A stretch of 38,629 nucleotides of DNA, from IMG/VR virus record IMGVR_UViG_3300031753_000023, positions 1 to 38,629 of that record; one strand, given 5' to 3'. The position numbers and the translations under genes were made by a program. Each line of letters begins with the position of its first letter. The first letter of the stretch is position 1. The notes beneath the pieces were generated by a model. That model did not search any database and was not told the DNA's origin. It saw only the letters and a list, made by a program, of their open reading frames with translations. Source of the DNA: a virus. This document shows, piece by piece, positions 5,984 to 12,209 of this stretch.

Positions 5984-6042
5984 AAGCCAGCAACCGGCGC
6001 GCCGCGCGAGACGACGGCTTGATCTGGACGGTGCAAGGAAGC

Positions 6043-6071
6043 TTGCATGTTGGGGCCTGATCTGTCAGACT
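6043..6071 (+). promoter_or_regulatory. Promoter candidate, TTGCAT-17-CAGACT
   Basis: TTGCAT (6043-6048), 17 bp, CAGACT (6066-6071), 24 nt before ATG 6096. The same TTGCAT-17-CAnnnT form occurs upstream of the recombination operon (minus strand, 12883-12855). Confidence 0.55.
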
Positions 6072-6078
6072 GACTGAC
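6064..6078. promoter_or_regulatory. Operator candidate 3, GTCAGACTGACTGAC, on the -10 box
   Basis: It has the same outer arms GTCAG and CTGAC at the same 15-bp length as the other two sites and covers the -10 hexamer of the promoter for the helix-turn-helix gene at 6096. This geometry fits autorepression. Confidence 0.5.
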
Positions 6079-6095
6079 GGGAGCGAGGAGACACC

Positions 6096-6596
6096 ATGGC
6101 AAGTGAACTCGACCGCATCATGGGTGCCGACCGGCTGGCCCGGCCGCACGCTGTCGCTGGCCGGCGTGACCCGGCGCCAGAATGGGACACCTGGTACGAG
6201 GAGTTCACCTCTACCGACCGTAGGCGCCTGGTGGCGTTCACGGTGGCCGATGGTGGCGTAGCCCCCGACGTGTTGGCGACCTGGCTGGGCACCTCGGTGG
6301 ACGACGCCATGTGGCAGTGGCGCCAGGCTGCGCTGGCCGAGCTCAAGAGCCTCCAGCACGACTACCTGGCGCAGGACCGTGACCAAGAGGAGGCGGCACT
6401 CCTGGCGGCCGCTGACGCCGCGCTGCTCGGTCCACAAGAGCTGGCCGCGGCCTGTGGGGTGAGCCCTGCGGTGATCCACCAGTGGCGACGGCGTGAGCGC
6501 CTGCCCCAGGCGGACCTGGTGATCAGTGGGGTGCCGATGTGGTACTGGCGCACCATCGCCCACGTGGTCGAGGCCCGCGAGCGCATCGCCAGTTGA
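6096..6596 (+). CDS. Double helix-turn-helix regulator, candidate repressor
   Basis: ATG 6096 follows GAGCGAGGAG. The 166-aa protein appears to hold two DNA-binding segments. Residues about 43-78 read LVAFTVADGGVAPDVLATWLG then DDAMWQWRQAAL. Residues about 108-150 read LGPQELAAACGVSPAVIHQWRRR followed by LPQADLVISGVPMWYW, the layout of excisionase/MerR-like helix-turn-helix with a wing. A charged helix joins them. Promoter and palindromes immediately upstream suggest it regulates itself and the control region. It could be an immunity repressor, a Cro-like switch or an early activator. No protease or oligomerisation domain of lambda CI type is seen. Confidence 0.7.
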   Translation: MASELDRIMGADRLARPHAVAGRRDPAPEWDTWYEEFTSTDRRRLVAFTVADGGVAPDVLATWLGTSVDDAMWQWRQAALAELKSLQHDYLAQDRDQEEAALLAAADAALLGPQELAAACGVSPAVIHQWRRRERLPQADLVISGVPMWYWRTIAHVVEARERIAS

Positions 6597-6643
6597 CGAT
6601 CTCGGCACGCTGGAGAGGCCAGCGGCCGTAGAAGGGAGCACGA

Positions 6644-6895
6644 ATGAGCACTGACAGCGACCACAGCACGATCATGGCGTGGCAGCACCTCAACGCACGG
6701 AACGACCGCAACGGCAACCCGCGCCGGGTGTTCGTGGTCTACGCCCAAGACGGCAGCATCCTTGACGCCATCGACGAGGGCTACACCGGCACGCCACGCT
6801 GGCTGCGGGACTTTCCCCAGCTACCCGGCTTCGTCATCACCTACAGCGAGTACCGCGAGCTGCTCACGCACGCTGCGACCCCGGTGGGTGCCTGA
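6644..6895 (+). CDS. Conserved small phage protein, 83 aa
   Basis: ATG 6644 follows GAAGGGAGC. The core reads HLNARNDRNGNPRRVFVVY then DGSILDAIDEGY. Short actinophage early proteins with an 'LNARNDRNGNPRRhFhhh' strand-turn-strand are familiar to me, but without assigned function. The stop overlaps the next ATG (TGATG). No catalytic motif is visible. A compact alpha/beta protein is the best structural description. Confidence 0.7.
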   Translation: MSTDSDHSTIMAWQHLNARNDRNGNPRRVFVVYAQDGSILDAIDEGYTGTPRWLRDFPQLPGFVITYSEYRELLTHAATPVGA

Positions 6896-7173
6896 TGGCT
6901 GGTCACGAGCCGATGCCCGAGGCGTGTGACGCCTGCGGCTATGAGACGGCCGACCTCACCGAGAAGGACGCCTACGCCCGCGTTGCGGGTGCTGGACCGT
7001 TCACACCGGAAAACGAGAAGATGTGGGGCTGGCTGTGCGACGTGTGCCGAAACACGATGGTCGGCAACGCGTGGCTGTACCCGCGCAACTATGACCCGAT
7101 GTTGCTCAACCTGGGTTCGGCCATCAACTACGGGACGAACCTCATCCTTGACGAGGTCCGCAAAGGTCGCTGA
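6895..7173 (+). CDS. Zinc-binding early protein, 92 aa
   Basis: ATG 6895 overlaps the previous stop. Two Cys pairs, C-D-A-C (residues 11-14) and C-D-V-C (near 49-52), likely form a zinc ribbon. The stretch between them, including YARVAGAGPFTPENEKMWGWL, is amphipathic. The C-terminal half has aromatic and hydrophobic helices (GNAWLYPRNYDPMLLNLGSAINY). Function unknown; nucleic-acid or host-protein binding is inferred from the ribbon. Confidence 0.7.
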   Translation: MAGHEPMPEACDACGYETADLTEKDAYARVAGAGPFTPENEKMWGWLCDVCRNTMVGNAWLYPRNYDPMLLNLGSAINYGTNLILDEVRKGR

Positions 7174-7253
7174 AACCACCGCTGTCCCAGTCCGGTCCCG
7201 CGTGCGAGGCCGGGCCGTGTCCACGGTGGGCACCCACGAAGGAGGAAACGACC

Positions 7254-7286
7254 ATGAGTGAGCACGATGAGGTGAGGTGGATATGA
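7254..7286 (+). CDS. 10-aa leader peptide, translationally coupled
   Basis: ATG 7254 has the best ribosome-binding site in the neighbourhood (GAAGGAGGAAACGACC). It encodes M-S-E-H-D-E-V-R-W-I and stops in ATATGA, overlapping the ATG of the next gene at 7283. The peptide itself contains the GGTGAGGTGG site used by that gene. It may exist only to load ribosomes for the downstream gene. Confidence 0.45.
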   Translation: MSEHDEVRWI

Positions 7287-7552
7287 GCGCGGTCATCGCA
7301 TCGACGCTTGAGCAGGCCCAATCTGACCCCGAGCACCACTGGAAAACCCGCGAGGGCGTCTGGGTCCACATTGAGGACATGACCGACACCCACCTAACGA
7401 ACACCATCGCCTACATCGAGCGCCTGGCGCCGTCCCTAGCGTGGTTGGAGATCGACCCCTGGTATCGGAACATGGTGGCCGAGTGGGAGCATCGGGACGC
7501 CATGAATGACATCCCACGCGAGGGGTCTGACCGCTACGGGAGCCTGTCATGA
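7283..7552 (+). CDS. Small phage protein with conserved W/H motif, 89 aa
   Basis: I choose ATG 7283, because GGTGAGGTGG precedes it, over GTG 7277. The protein contains HHWKTREGVWVHIEDMTDTHL and then TIAYIERL, a pattern (beta hairpin 'VWVHI-DM', then a helix) that I recall from small phage proteins of unknown function. In them the phrase 'I-DM---HL-N-I---' is common. The C-terminal part is acidic. It is coupled upstream to a 10-aa leader and downstream by an ATGA overlap to the gene at 7549. Confidence 0.7.
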   Translation: MSAVIASTLEQAQSDPEHHWKTREGVWVHIEDMTDTHLTNTIAYIERLAPSLAWLEIDPWYRNMVAEWEHRDAMNDIPREGSDRYGSLS

Positions 7553-7878
7553 CGCCCGACGAGACGGCCCGTGACGCCGTGCTGACCGGCCTGGCCAACG
7601 TGGGCATGTACCCCGGCCCGGTAGACGCTGGCGACGTTGACGCCGACGTTGTGGCCGACGCCGTGCTCAAGGCCCTTGGTTGGGAAACCCTGGTCAGCAC
7701 GGCTGAAGCTGCGCTCGAGTCAATCGGATACCCCGAGTTGGTGCGCCTCGCCCGTCTGGCCGCCGACCGCCTGGACGAGTACGTCCAGGCCTCCCAGGCC
7801 CAGGGCACGTACGGGGAGCTGGACTACGACCAGGGGACGATCAACCTGGTGCGTGACTTGCGCGCCGCCCTGGGCTAG
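7549..7878 (+). CDS. Acidic helical hypothetical protein, 109 aa
   Basis: ATG 7549 overlaps the upstream stop. The protein is Ala/Asp/Leu-rich and helical throughout. An acidic patch lies near residues 25-37 (VDAGDVDADVVADAV), followed by amphipathic helices (LVRLARLAADRLDEYVQ). No family is recognised. The acidity might suit a DNA-mimic or an adaptor, but that is a guess. It is the last plus-strand gene before a strong hairpin. Confidence 0.65.
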   Translation: MTPDETARDAVLTGLANVGMYPGPVDAGDVDADVVADAVLKALGWETLVSTAEAALESIGYPELVRLARLAADRLDEYVQASQAQGTYGELDYDQGTINLVRDLRAALG

Positions 7879-7921
7879 CCTGACGAGTCCTACGTGCCAG
7901 CCCCACGGGGCTAGGGTAGGT

Positions 7922-7952
7922 GCGAGAAGCGCCCTCCGGGGCGCTTTCTCGC
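7922..7952. terminator. Bidirectional hairpin between converging operons
   Basis: GCGAGAAGCGCC-CTCCG-GGGCGCTTTCTCGC, a long GC-rich stem with one bulge, sits exactly between the last plus-strand gene (stop 7878) and the last minus-strand gene (stop 7954). Confidence 0.8.
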
Positions 7953-7953
7953 G

Positions 7954-8430
7954 TCAGGGGGCAGACGGTGGGGCGAAGCTGGCCAGCGGGCCGCGCAGCT
8001 CGATCTTGACGCCCGCCGGCCCACGCTGGGGCGCCTCCATGGTTATGGCGTGGACGTAGGACGGCGAGTCGTCCTCCAGCACGCCTGCGTCAAGCAGGAT
8101 GCCGTCCAGGCACGCTTTGATGACCGGGTAGTGGCCGCCCACGTCGGCCAGGACGCCCTTGGCCACGAATGGCGTGGCCCGGACCCGCACCCAGGTGTAG
8201 CGGGGGACGTGGAGCTCCAGTGCCCGCACCTTGGCGCAGAAGCGCCACAGCTGCGTCACCTCGGCCACCTGCCAGCGGTTGGCCGTGCCGCGTGCCCAGT
8301 TCATCGTCATCATCCGCGCCGGGGCGTCGAGCACGATGACGGATTGGCTGTATACGCTCGCATACGGCACCTCTGGGGCGCTGGGGGCCTCGGTGCGTCC
8401 GTCAGTACCGCCCTGGGCGCTCAGGTCCAC
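7954..8430 (-). CDS. rusA: RusA-like Holliday junction resolvase
   Basis: The second half carries the RusA arrangement of acidic and basic residues. D96 lies in LADVGGHYP, K105 in VIKACLDG with D109, then D114 and the pair D120/D121 in AGVLEDDSPSYV. RusA enzymes are dimeric, metal-dependent nucleases that cut four-way junctions symmetrically. In most homologues motif I reads 'DxDN'; here it is 'DVGG', so the asparagine is missing, which is common in diverged phage copies but worth noting. The first 40 residues look disordered. GTG 8430 overlaps the upstream stop. Neighbouring RecT and YqaJ genes support a role in recombination-dependent DNA processing. Confidence 0.7.
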   Translation of the reverse strand: MDLSAQGGTDGRTEAPSAPEVPYASVYSQSVIVLDAPARMMTMNWARGTANRWQVAEVTQLWRFCAKVRALELHVPRYTWVRVRATPFVAKGVLADVGGHYPVIKACLDGILLDAGVLEDDSPSYVHAITMEAPQRGPAGVKIELRGPLASFAPPSAP

Positions 8431-8609
8431 TGAGGCGCTGGTTCGGCTGCCAGGGCACGCACGTCGCCCAGGGCAGCGTGCCAGTCGGCGTGGAGCCGAC
8501 GCCAGCCCTGGGGCTCACCGTTGGGGCCGCCGGACGGAATGCGGACCCCACACTCCACGCACTCGCCGGTCGGGTAGAACGCCTTGGTGGCGTTGGTGCG
8601 GGTGGTCAC
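8421..8609 (-). CDS. Small zinc-binding protein, 62 aa
   Basis: GTG 8609 overlaps the stop of the gene upstream (GTGA). The sequence C-V-E-C-G (residues 17-21) and later H40-A-D-W-H44 give a CCHH-like metal site. The rest is short and polar. It belongs to a string of tiny coupled genes between recT and the resolvase. No function is assigned. Confidence 0.65.
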   Translation of the reverse strand: MTTRTNATKAFYPTGECVECGVRIPSGGPNGEPQGWRRLHADWHAALGDVRALAAEPAPQWT

Positions 8610-8842
8610 TGCATCACCGCAGCGCTGATTAGCCGCCGCAGTCGGTCGTACTTCTGCTCGACCTCGTTGGCGAACGCCTCGGCCAGCCGCTTCTCCTCGC
8701 GGGCGTTGCTCAGGTCATAGCCCAGAGACTCCATCTCCTCGGCCATCTCAGCGCAGCCGGGACAACGCTCGTGATCGTGACCAATGAACGTCGGCCCAGC
8801 ACCCCCATCTCCCACCACTGGTGGCTGGTCGTCGTCAGGCAT
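8606..8842 (-). CDS. Small coiled-coil protein with CPGC motif
   Basis: ATG 8842 gives 78 aa. The N-terminus is an Asp/Pro/Gly-rich segment containing PPVVGDGGAG, followed by H-D-H-E-R-C-P-G-C (likely metal binding). A long charged helix, AEMAEEMESLGYDLSNAR through to RLRRLISAAV, looks like a coiled coil. The PVVGDGG segment is also present in the very short frame at 9126-9203, suggesting a local duplication. Function unknown. Confidence 0.65.
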   Translation of the reverse strand: MPDDDQPPVVGDGGAGPTFIGHDHERCPGCAEMAEEMESLGYDLSNAREEKRLAEAFANEVEQKYDRLRRLISAAVMQ

Positions 8843-8963
8843 CGTCCGGCCAATCACTCTCGAACTGGATACACGGACAATCCGTGACCTCGCACTCACT
8901 TGGGCCGTGATTGCTGTTGCGGTGCTCGTCCATTTCGTGCCCGCAGGTACATGTGTCACCCAT
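8835..8963 (-). CDS. Cys/His-rich micro-protein, 42 aa
   Basis: ATG 8963 follows a perfect AGGAGGGG. The peptide has C5, C7, H9, H13, H17, C22, C27 and C29 in 42 residues (TCTCGHEMDEH, then SECEVTDCPC), an unusually dense metal-ligand set that could hold one or two zinc ions. It ends in an acidic tail and overlaps the next start by 8 bp. It is too short for most gene-calling thresholds, but the ribosome-binding site and composition support it. Confidence 0.6.
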   Translation of the reverse strand: MGDTCTCGHEMDEHRNSNHGPSECEVTDCPCIQFESDWPDDA

Positions 8964-9129
8964 CGTTCCCCTCCTGGGTCTTGCGAAACGGGTCCTTCAC
9001 AACGTCGGTTGCTCCGCAGGCGGCGCAATCCACGCGCTCATCACGCACGTTCAGGACGAGTTCGTAGCGCCCGCACTCGGGAGCCGTGCCGTGGTGGCCT
9101 TGCACCGAGAGGCCAGAGCCGAGCGTCAC
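8956..9129 (-). CDS. Zinc-binding small protein, 57 aa
   Basis: GTG 9129 overlaps the stop of the short frame before it. The peptide has the core PECGRYELVLNVRDERVDCAAC, that is C19, C35 and C38 around a beta hairpin, with H12/H13 as a possible fourth ligand. The end includes KDPFRKTQEGND. The 'beta hairpin with CxxC' layout is typical of zinc ribbons. It overlaps the next gene's ATG by 8 bp. Role unknown. Confidence 0.55.
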   Translation of the reverse strand: MTLGSGLSVQGHHGTAPECGRYELVLNVRDERVDCAACGATDVVKDPFRKTQEGNDG

Positions 9130-9203
9130 ACCGAGTCGCTTTCATGCGGGTGCAGAGCCGTCGCCCCCTCGCCCCCATCACCCACTACGGGGAGGTCACT
9201 CAC
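9126..9203 (-). pseudogene. 25-aa frame, possible decayed duplicate
   Basis: GTG 9203 gives 25 aa that include LPVVGDGGEGAT then HPHESD. This resembles PPVVGDGGAGPT and HDHER of the 78-aa protein at 8606-8842, and the underlying DNA is also similar. It ends before any Cys pair or coiled coil. It could be a truncated duplicate, or a short coupling frame kept for translation of the gene at 9129. Confidence 0.35.
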
Positions 9204-9609
9204 GGCCGGTCATCTCCGCTGGTAGCCTCATGCAGCAGTTCTCGGGCACCTTGACCGTGCCGTCTGCTTCGGGTTCGGACTCGACCAGCGAGGTCATGCG
9301 AAAGCCGCCAGGGTCCACCGTGATCTCAATGAGCTGCTCGAACGGGAACCCCTTTGGCATCTCGATCTCGCCCCATTGGTGCAGGCCGTCCTCCGACCGC
9401 TGGCATTCGCCCTCATGGGGTTCGTCGTTCCACGGCTCACTACACCAGCGGCAGGGCGGAATCCGGAAGTTCATACGGGACAGGTCATCGTCCACGATCA
9501 CGAACCCACACCACGAGCACCGCTGGCGTTGCAGCGTGCCGAACTGGATACACGGCCCAGCGATGTGGATCATCGTGGTCACGGCTGTGTCAACCAGTTC
9601 GTCGCTCAC
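9196..9609 (-). CDS. Hypothetical protein with two Cys pairs, 137 aa
   Basis: GTG 9609 overlaps the upstream stop. C-S-W-C-G (residues 31-35) and C-R-W-C (about 53-56) form a probable zinc ribbon. A His/Cys/Glu-rich loop (HEGECQRSEDGLHQWG) follows, then a beta-rich half (FEQLIEITVDPGGFRMTSLVE) with CC near the end. The protein may combine a ribbon and a small beta domain. Unknown function within the recombination cluster. Confidence 0.65.
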   Translation of the reverse strand: MSDELVDTAVTTMIHIAGPCIQFGTLQRQRCSWCGFVIVDDDLSRMNFRIPPCRWCSEPWNDEPHEGECQRSEDGLHQWGEIEMPKGFPFEQLIEITVDPGGFRMTSLVESEPEADGTVKVPENCCMRLPAEMTGRE

Positions 9610-9779
9610 TGTCCCTCCTGGGTCTTGCGGTAGGCGGCGAGGGCGGCACGAAGTTGCACAACCAGACGCCCTTCGTTCCTTGGCGAGAACGTCGCATCTA
9701 GCGCCTCAGCCGCCCGCACCACGTCGTCAAGGGCCTTCTGGCGCTCGGCGTCTGCGGAGAGGTCGGGGGTGGGGGTCAC
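9606..9779 (-). CDS. Small helical protein, 57 aa
   Basis: GTG 9779 overlaps the stop of the gene upstream (GTGA). After a short Pro-rich start, the protein is one or two amphipathic helices (RQKALDDVVRAAEALDATF and LVVQLRAALAAYRK). No Cys or catalytic motif is present. Unknown; probably a small interaction module, coupled to its neighbours. Confidence 0.6.
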   Translation of the reverse strand: MTPTPDLSADAERQKALDDVVRAAEALDATFSPRNEGRLVVQLRAALAAYRKTQEGQ

Positions 9780-9949
9780 GGCATCAGCCGGATACGGCTG
9801 TGGTTGTCGCACTCCCCGTCGATCTGCCAGTCGTAGATGCGACGGTTGCGCCGACGCCGGCGTGCGGTGGCCAGCGCCTCGCGCACGCCACACCACAACA
9901 GGCCCGCCGTGGCCAGGGCCTCGCCCACGTCCCACTCCACGCCGGTCAA
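9776..9949 (-). CDS. Small basic protein, 57 aa
   Basis: The likely start is TTG 9949, which overlaps the recT stop (TTTTGA) and has GAGGAAG 8 nt upstream; GTG 9937 is an alternative. The middle is a strongly basic stretch (TARRRRRNRRIYDWQ), while the first part is a hydrophobic helix (GEALATAGLLWCGVREAL). It could bind nucleic acid next to RecT, but no family is recognised. Confidence 0.5.
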   Translation of the reverse strand: MTGVEWDVGEALATAGLLWCGVREALATARRRRRNRRIYDWQIDGECDNHSRIRLMP

Positions 9950-11226
9950 AACGGATCTTCCTCGTCGAGCGGGAGTTGCCCGTCCTCGACCACTTCGGCG
10001 TCGACCGCCTCGTCCTCGTCCACCACGCACGTGTCGGGCCAGCCCGCCGCGATGTTGATGGCCTCTTGGAGCTGGGCGTCACTCAGTTTGGTCACGTCGC
10101 CGTAGCCGCGCTGGGCGAGGAACGCCCGGCACAGCGGCTGCTGGGGGCCGTCCAGCCCGGCGATGAGTGCCGTCAGCGCCTTGCGCGTCTCCAGGCGCAC
10201 GTCGGAGTCGGTGGCCGGGGCGTCAGGTGCCTTCGGTGTCCTGGTGCGCTTGGTCCTGTTCGTCGGTGACGGCGGCTCGGCAGATGTGGCAGCCGAGGGC
10301 GACGTGGACTCGCCGGAAGGCGCGCTCGTCGAAGTCGTCGAGGGCTCGGGCGAGTCGCTCGGCGGCGCTGAGGGCGTGACTGGTGGCTGCTCGGCTGCGG
10401 GCGCTGGGGGTGCGCTCGGGGTTGTGGACTGTGATGTGCTCGCGGGGTGCCGTGGTGGTGCCTCCTCGGTGTCGGGACGGCCCGAGAAGTCCCTGATCTC
10501 CTCGGGGGTGTAGCTCATGCCCGCCAGCACGTCGGCAAAGTACCGACGACCGGCCCCCGCCGTGGCGCGGGCGTCCAACATGGCGCGGGGCATCTTCTTC
10601 CAGTTGTCCTTGCCCAGCAGGCCCGCCAGGCGGGCGTCCTTGATGGAGTAGGCGTAGACCTCGGAACGGGCGGCGGGCCAGTCGTTGCGGTGCGCCTCAA
10701 TGGACACGGCCACGATCTCCCCAGCCTCGTCGTACACGTCAGAGAGGATGAACTGGTGGCCCTTGTCCATGATAAGCGCCCGCATGGCCTCGGGCTTGAT
10801 CCCGACCGTGCCCTCGATCACCTCGAAGCTGGCGAGTGCCTGCATCGGGCCGAACCCCATCTCGTAGCCCTTGAAGAACATGGCGACGATGGCCTCGGGC
10901 CGGCCGCGCAGCACCTTGGGCACCAGCTCGGTCTGACAGATTCGACGTGCCAGCCGCCAGTAGTCCTCGGCGTAGGGGATGGCGCCCAACACCTTGGCCG
11001 GGATCATGGAGTAATCGGGCCTCTGCTCAGGCACCACGACCATCGGGGCCCGGTCACCAGCGGGCACGATCTCGCCGTGCTCGGTGACGGTCGGCGGGAT
11101 GCCCTCGCCGTTCCCGTTGCCGTCCGTCTGCGTCTCGGGCACCGCCTCGGGCGGCTGCTCGATCACGGCCCGCTTGGCGTGCAGCAGGCTGGCCAGGTCG
11201 GTGGTGCTCGTGGCTGTCATGGTCAT
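9946..11226 (-). CDS. recT: RecT-like single-strand annealing protein
   Basis: A 426-aa protein. Residues about 60-245 match the RecT/Redbeta-type annealase layout: a core with LRGRPEAIVAMFFKGYEMGFGP, then ALASFEVIEGTVGIKPEAMRALI, ending near GRRYFADVLAGMSYTPEEI. RecT binds single strands, pairs them and promotes strand exchange or annealing, usually with a partner exonuclease, which is encoded immediately upstream here (YqaJ). The region from about 255 to 345 is Pro/Ser/Thr-rich and probably disordered. The last ~80 residues form a separate small helical domain ending in an acidic tail (DEEDPF), similar to the partner-binding tail of single-strand-binding proteins. The ATG follows AAGGAAGGGG. 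Confidence 0.85.
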   Translation of the reverse strand: MTMTATSTTDLASLLHAKRAVIEQPPEAVPETQTDGNGNGEGIPPTVTEHGEIVPAGDRAPMVVVPEQRPDYSMIPAKVLGAIPYAEDYWRLARRICQTELVPKVLRGRPEAIVAMFFKGYEMGFGPMQALASFEVIEGTVGIKPEAMRALIMDKGHQFILSDVYDEAGEIVAVSIEAHRNDWPAARSEVYAYSIKDARLAGLLGKDNWKKMPRAMLDARATAGAGRRYFADVLAGMSYTPEEIRDFSGRPDTEEAPPRHPASTSQSTTPSAPPAPAAEQPPVTPSAPPSDSPEPSTTSTSAPSGESTSPSAATSAEPPSPTNRTKRTRTPKAPDAPATDSDVRLETRKALTALIAGLDGPQQPLCRAFLAQRGYGDVTKLSDAQLQEAINIAAGWPDTCVVDEDEAVDAEVVEDGQLPLDEEDPF

Positions 11227-12209
11227 TCCCCTTCCTTCGTTGCGGTGTAGCGGAGCGTCCGCACCGATGTAGTGCGGTCGAATTCGGCGGCCAGGGCCGG
11301 GTGGGCCTCCTTGAGCGCCTTGGTGTCGAGCGTGTGGCGGGTCGAGCCCTTCCAGGTCACGACCTTGGCCCCGTTGAACGTGCCGACCTCGGCGTCACCC
11401 AGCGCCTCCATGACGGTGGCGTCGATGGTGTCGAGGCTGGCCTTGATCTCCTTGATGGCGGCGGTCTGGGAGGCCCGTAGCGCCAGCAGGTCGCCCAGGT
11501 CGGGCACGGTGGCCGCCAGGTTGACGCTCTTGCCCTCCTCGGGCTGCCAGCGGCGCTGGAGGGCACGGCGGGTGCCCTCGGACCCATCGGCCGGCGGGGC
11601 CTCACGGGCGACCACCTTGTCCCAGAACGCCTCCTCGATGGCCACCAGGTCAGCGATTAGGTCGTCGTTGCGCTCGACCTCGGCAATGACCAGTTGCTGG
11701 CCGCCGATCAGACAGGCGTAGTGGACGACCGGCAGGCCGAGGACGGCCAGGTAGTGCTGGCCCTGAACGGCGTAGGTCAGGGGCACAGACGGTGCCCCGT
11801 CGTCGCCCGGTGCCCACTGGTCAGCGAAGCGGGTGGTCTTGATCTCGAGCACCCCGTCGAGCGCGTCGACCGGGCCGGTGAGCCGGTCCACGTTGGCGAA
11901 CATGAACGGGTACTCGGTGTTGCGCACCATGCGGTTGAACTTGTGGACCTCGATGCCGGTGCGGGAGGAGAACTCGGCCGCGATGGGATCTTCGAGCAGG
12001 TGGCCCCACCGCTGGTACTCCTTCTCGTCGCCGGGGTCGGGCAGCACGCCTGCCACCTTCTCGCTCCACAGCTCGTAGGGGCTGCGGTAGGTGCTCACCC
12101 CGGCCACCACGCCTGCGTCGGAGCCGCCGAGGCCGCCCAGGCGCAACTGGTGCCACTCGGGGCTGTTGGCGCCGATCTCGTCGAGGTCAGCGATGATTTC
12201 GATGCTCAT
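11223..12209 (-). CDS. YqaJ/lambda-exonuclease family recombinase
   Basis: A 328-aa protein with YqaJ hallmarks: W19-x-x-x-R23 followed by LGGLGGSDAGVVAGVS, E-D near residues 73-74, D108 (FANVDRL), and E122-I-K124 (the E-x-K of the PD-(D/E)xK nuclease site). A later Q is in TYAVQGQHYLAV. These enzymes resect one strand of double-stranded ends, making substrate for RecT. The residues after about 230 are a helical extension with a small basic domain ending in a beta hairpin, absent in the shortest relatives. ATG 12209 overlaps the upstream stop and recT overlaps its end, so the pair is translationally coupled. Confidence 0.88.
   Translation of the reverse strand: MSIEIIADLDEIGANSPEWHQLRLGGLGGSDAGVVAGVSTYRSPYELWSEKVAGVLPDPGDEKEYQRWGHLLEDPIAAEFSSRTGIEVHKFNRMVRNTEYPFMFANVDRLTGPVDALDGVLEIKTTRFADQWAPGDDGAPSVPLTYAVQGQHYLAVLGLPVVHYACLIGGQQLVIAEVERNDDLIADLVAIEEAFWDKVVAREAPPADGSEGTRRALQRRWQPEEGKSVNLAATVPDLGDLLALRASQTAAIKEIKASLDTIDATVMEALGDAEVGTFNGAKVVTWKGSTRHTLDTKALKEAHPALAAEFDRTTSVRTLRYTATKEGE

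Larger units (their letters stand above)
5367..6095. other. Non-coding control region
   Basis: About 730 bp without a convincing gene. The first part (about 5460-5660) is clearly richer in A/T than the rest of the genome and contains TGCTAAC twice (5475-5481 and 5570-5576 approximately). The second part holds an inverted repeat GTTAGC-GATCA-GCTAAC (5747-5763), hairpins at 5665-5690 and 5942-5959, and two near-identical copies of GGCCGTCAGTGACnCTGACA. A third related palindrome sits on the promoter of the gene at 6096. It could be a regulatory switch, a replication origin, or both. Confidence 0.6.

Noticed and set aside
5460-6095. Attachment site for integration
   Set aside because: No integrase or recombinase gene of tyrosine or serine type is recognisable and no tRNA-like sequence is visible, so an att site cannot be supported.
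8345-8370. TATACGC and GCATACGG half-sites like those near 19 kb
   Set aside because: They lie inside the resolvase coding sequence without palindromic arrangement or promoter, so chance is likely.
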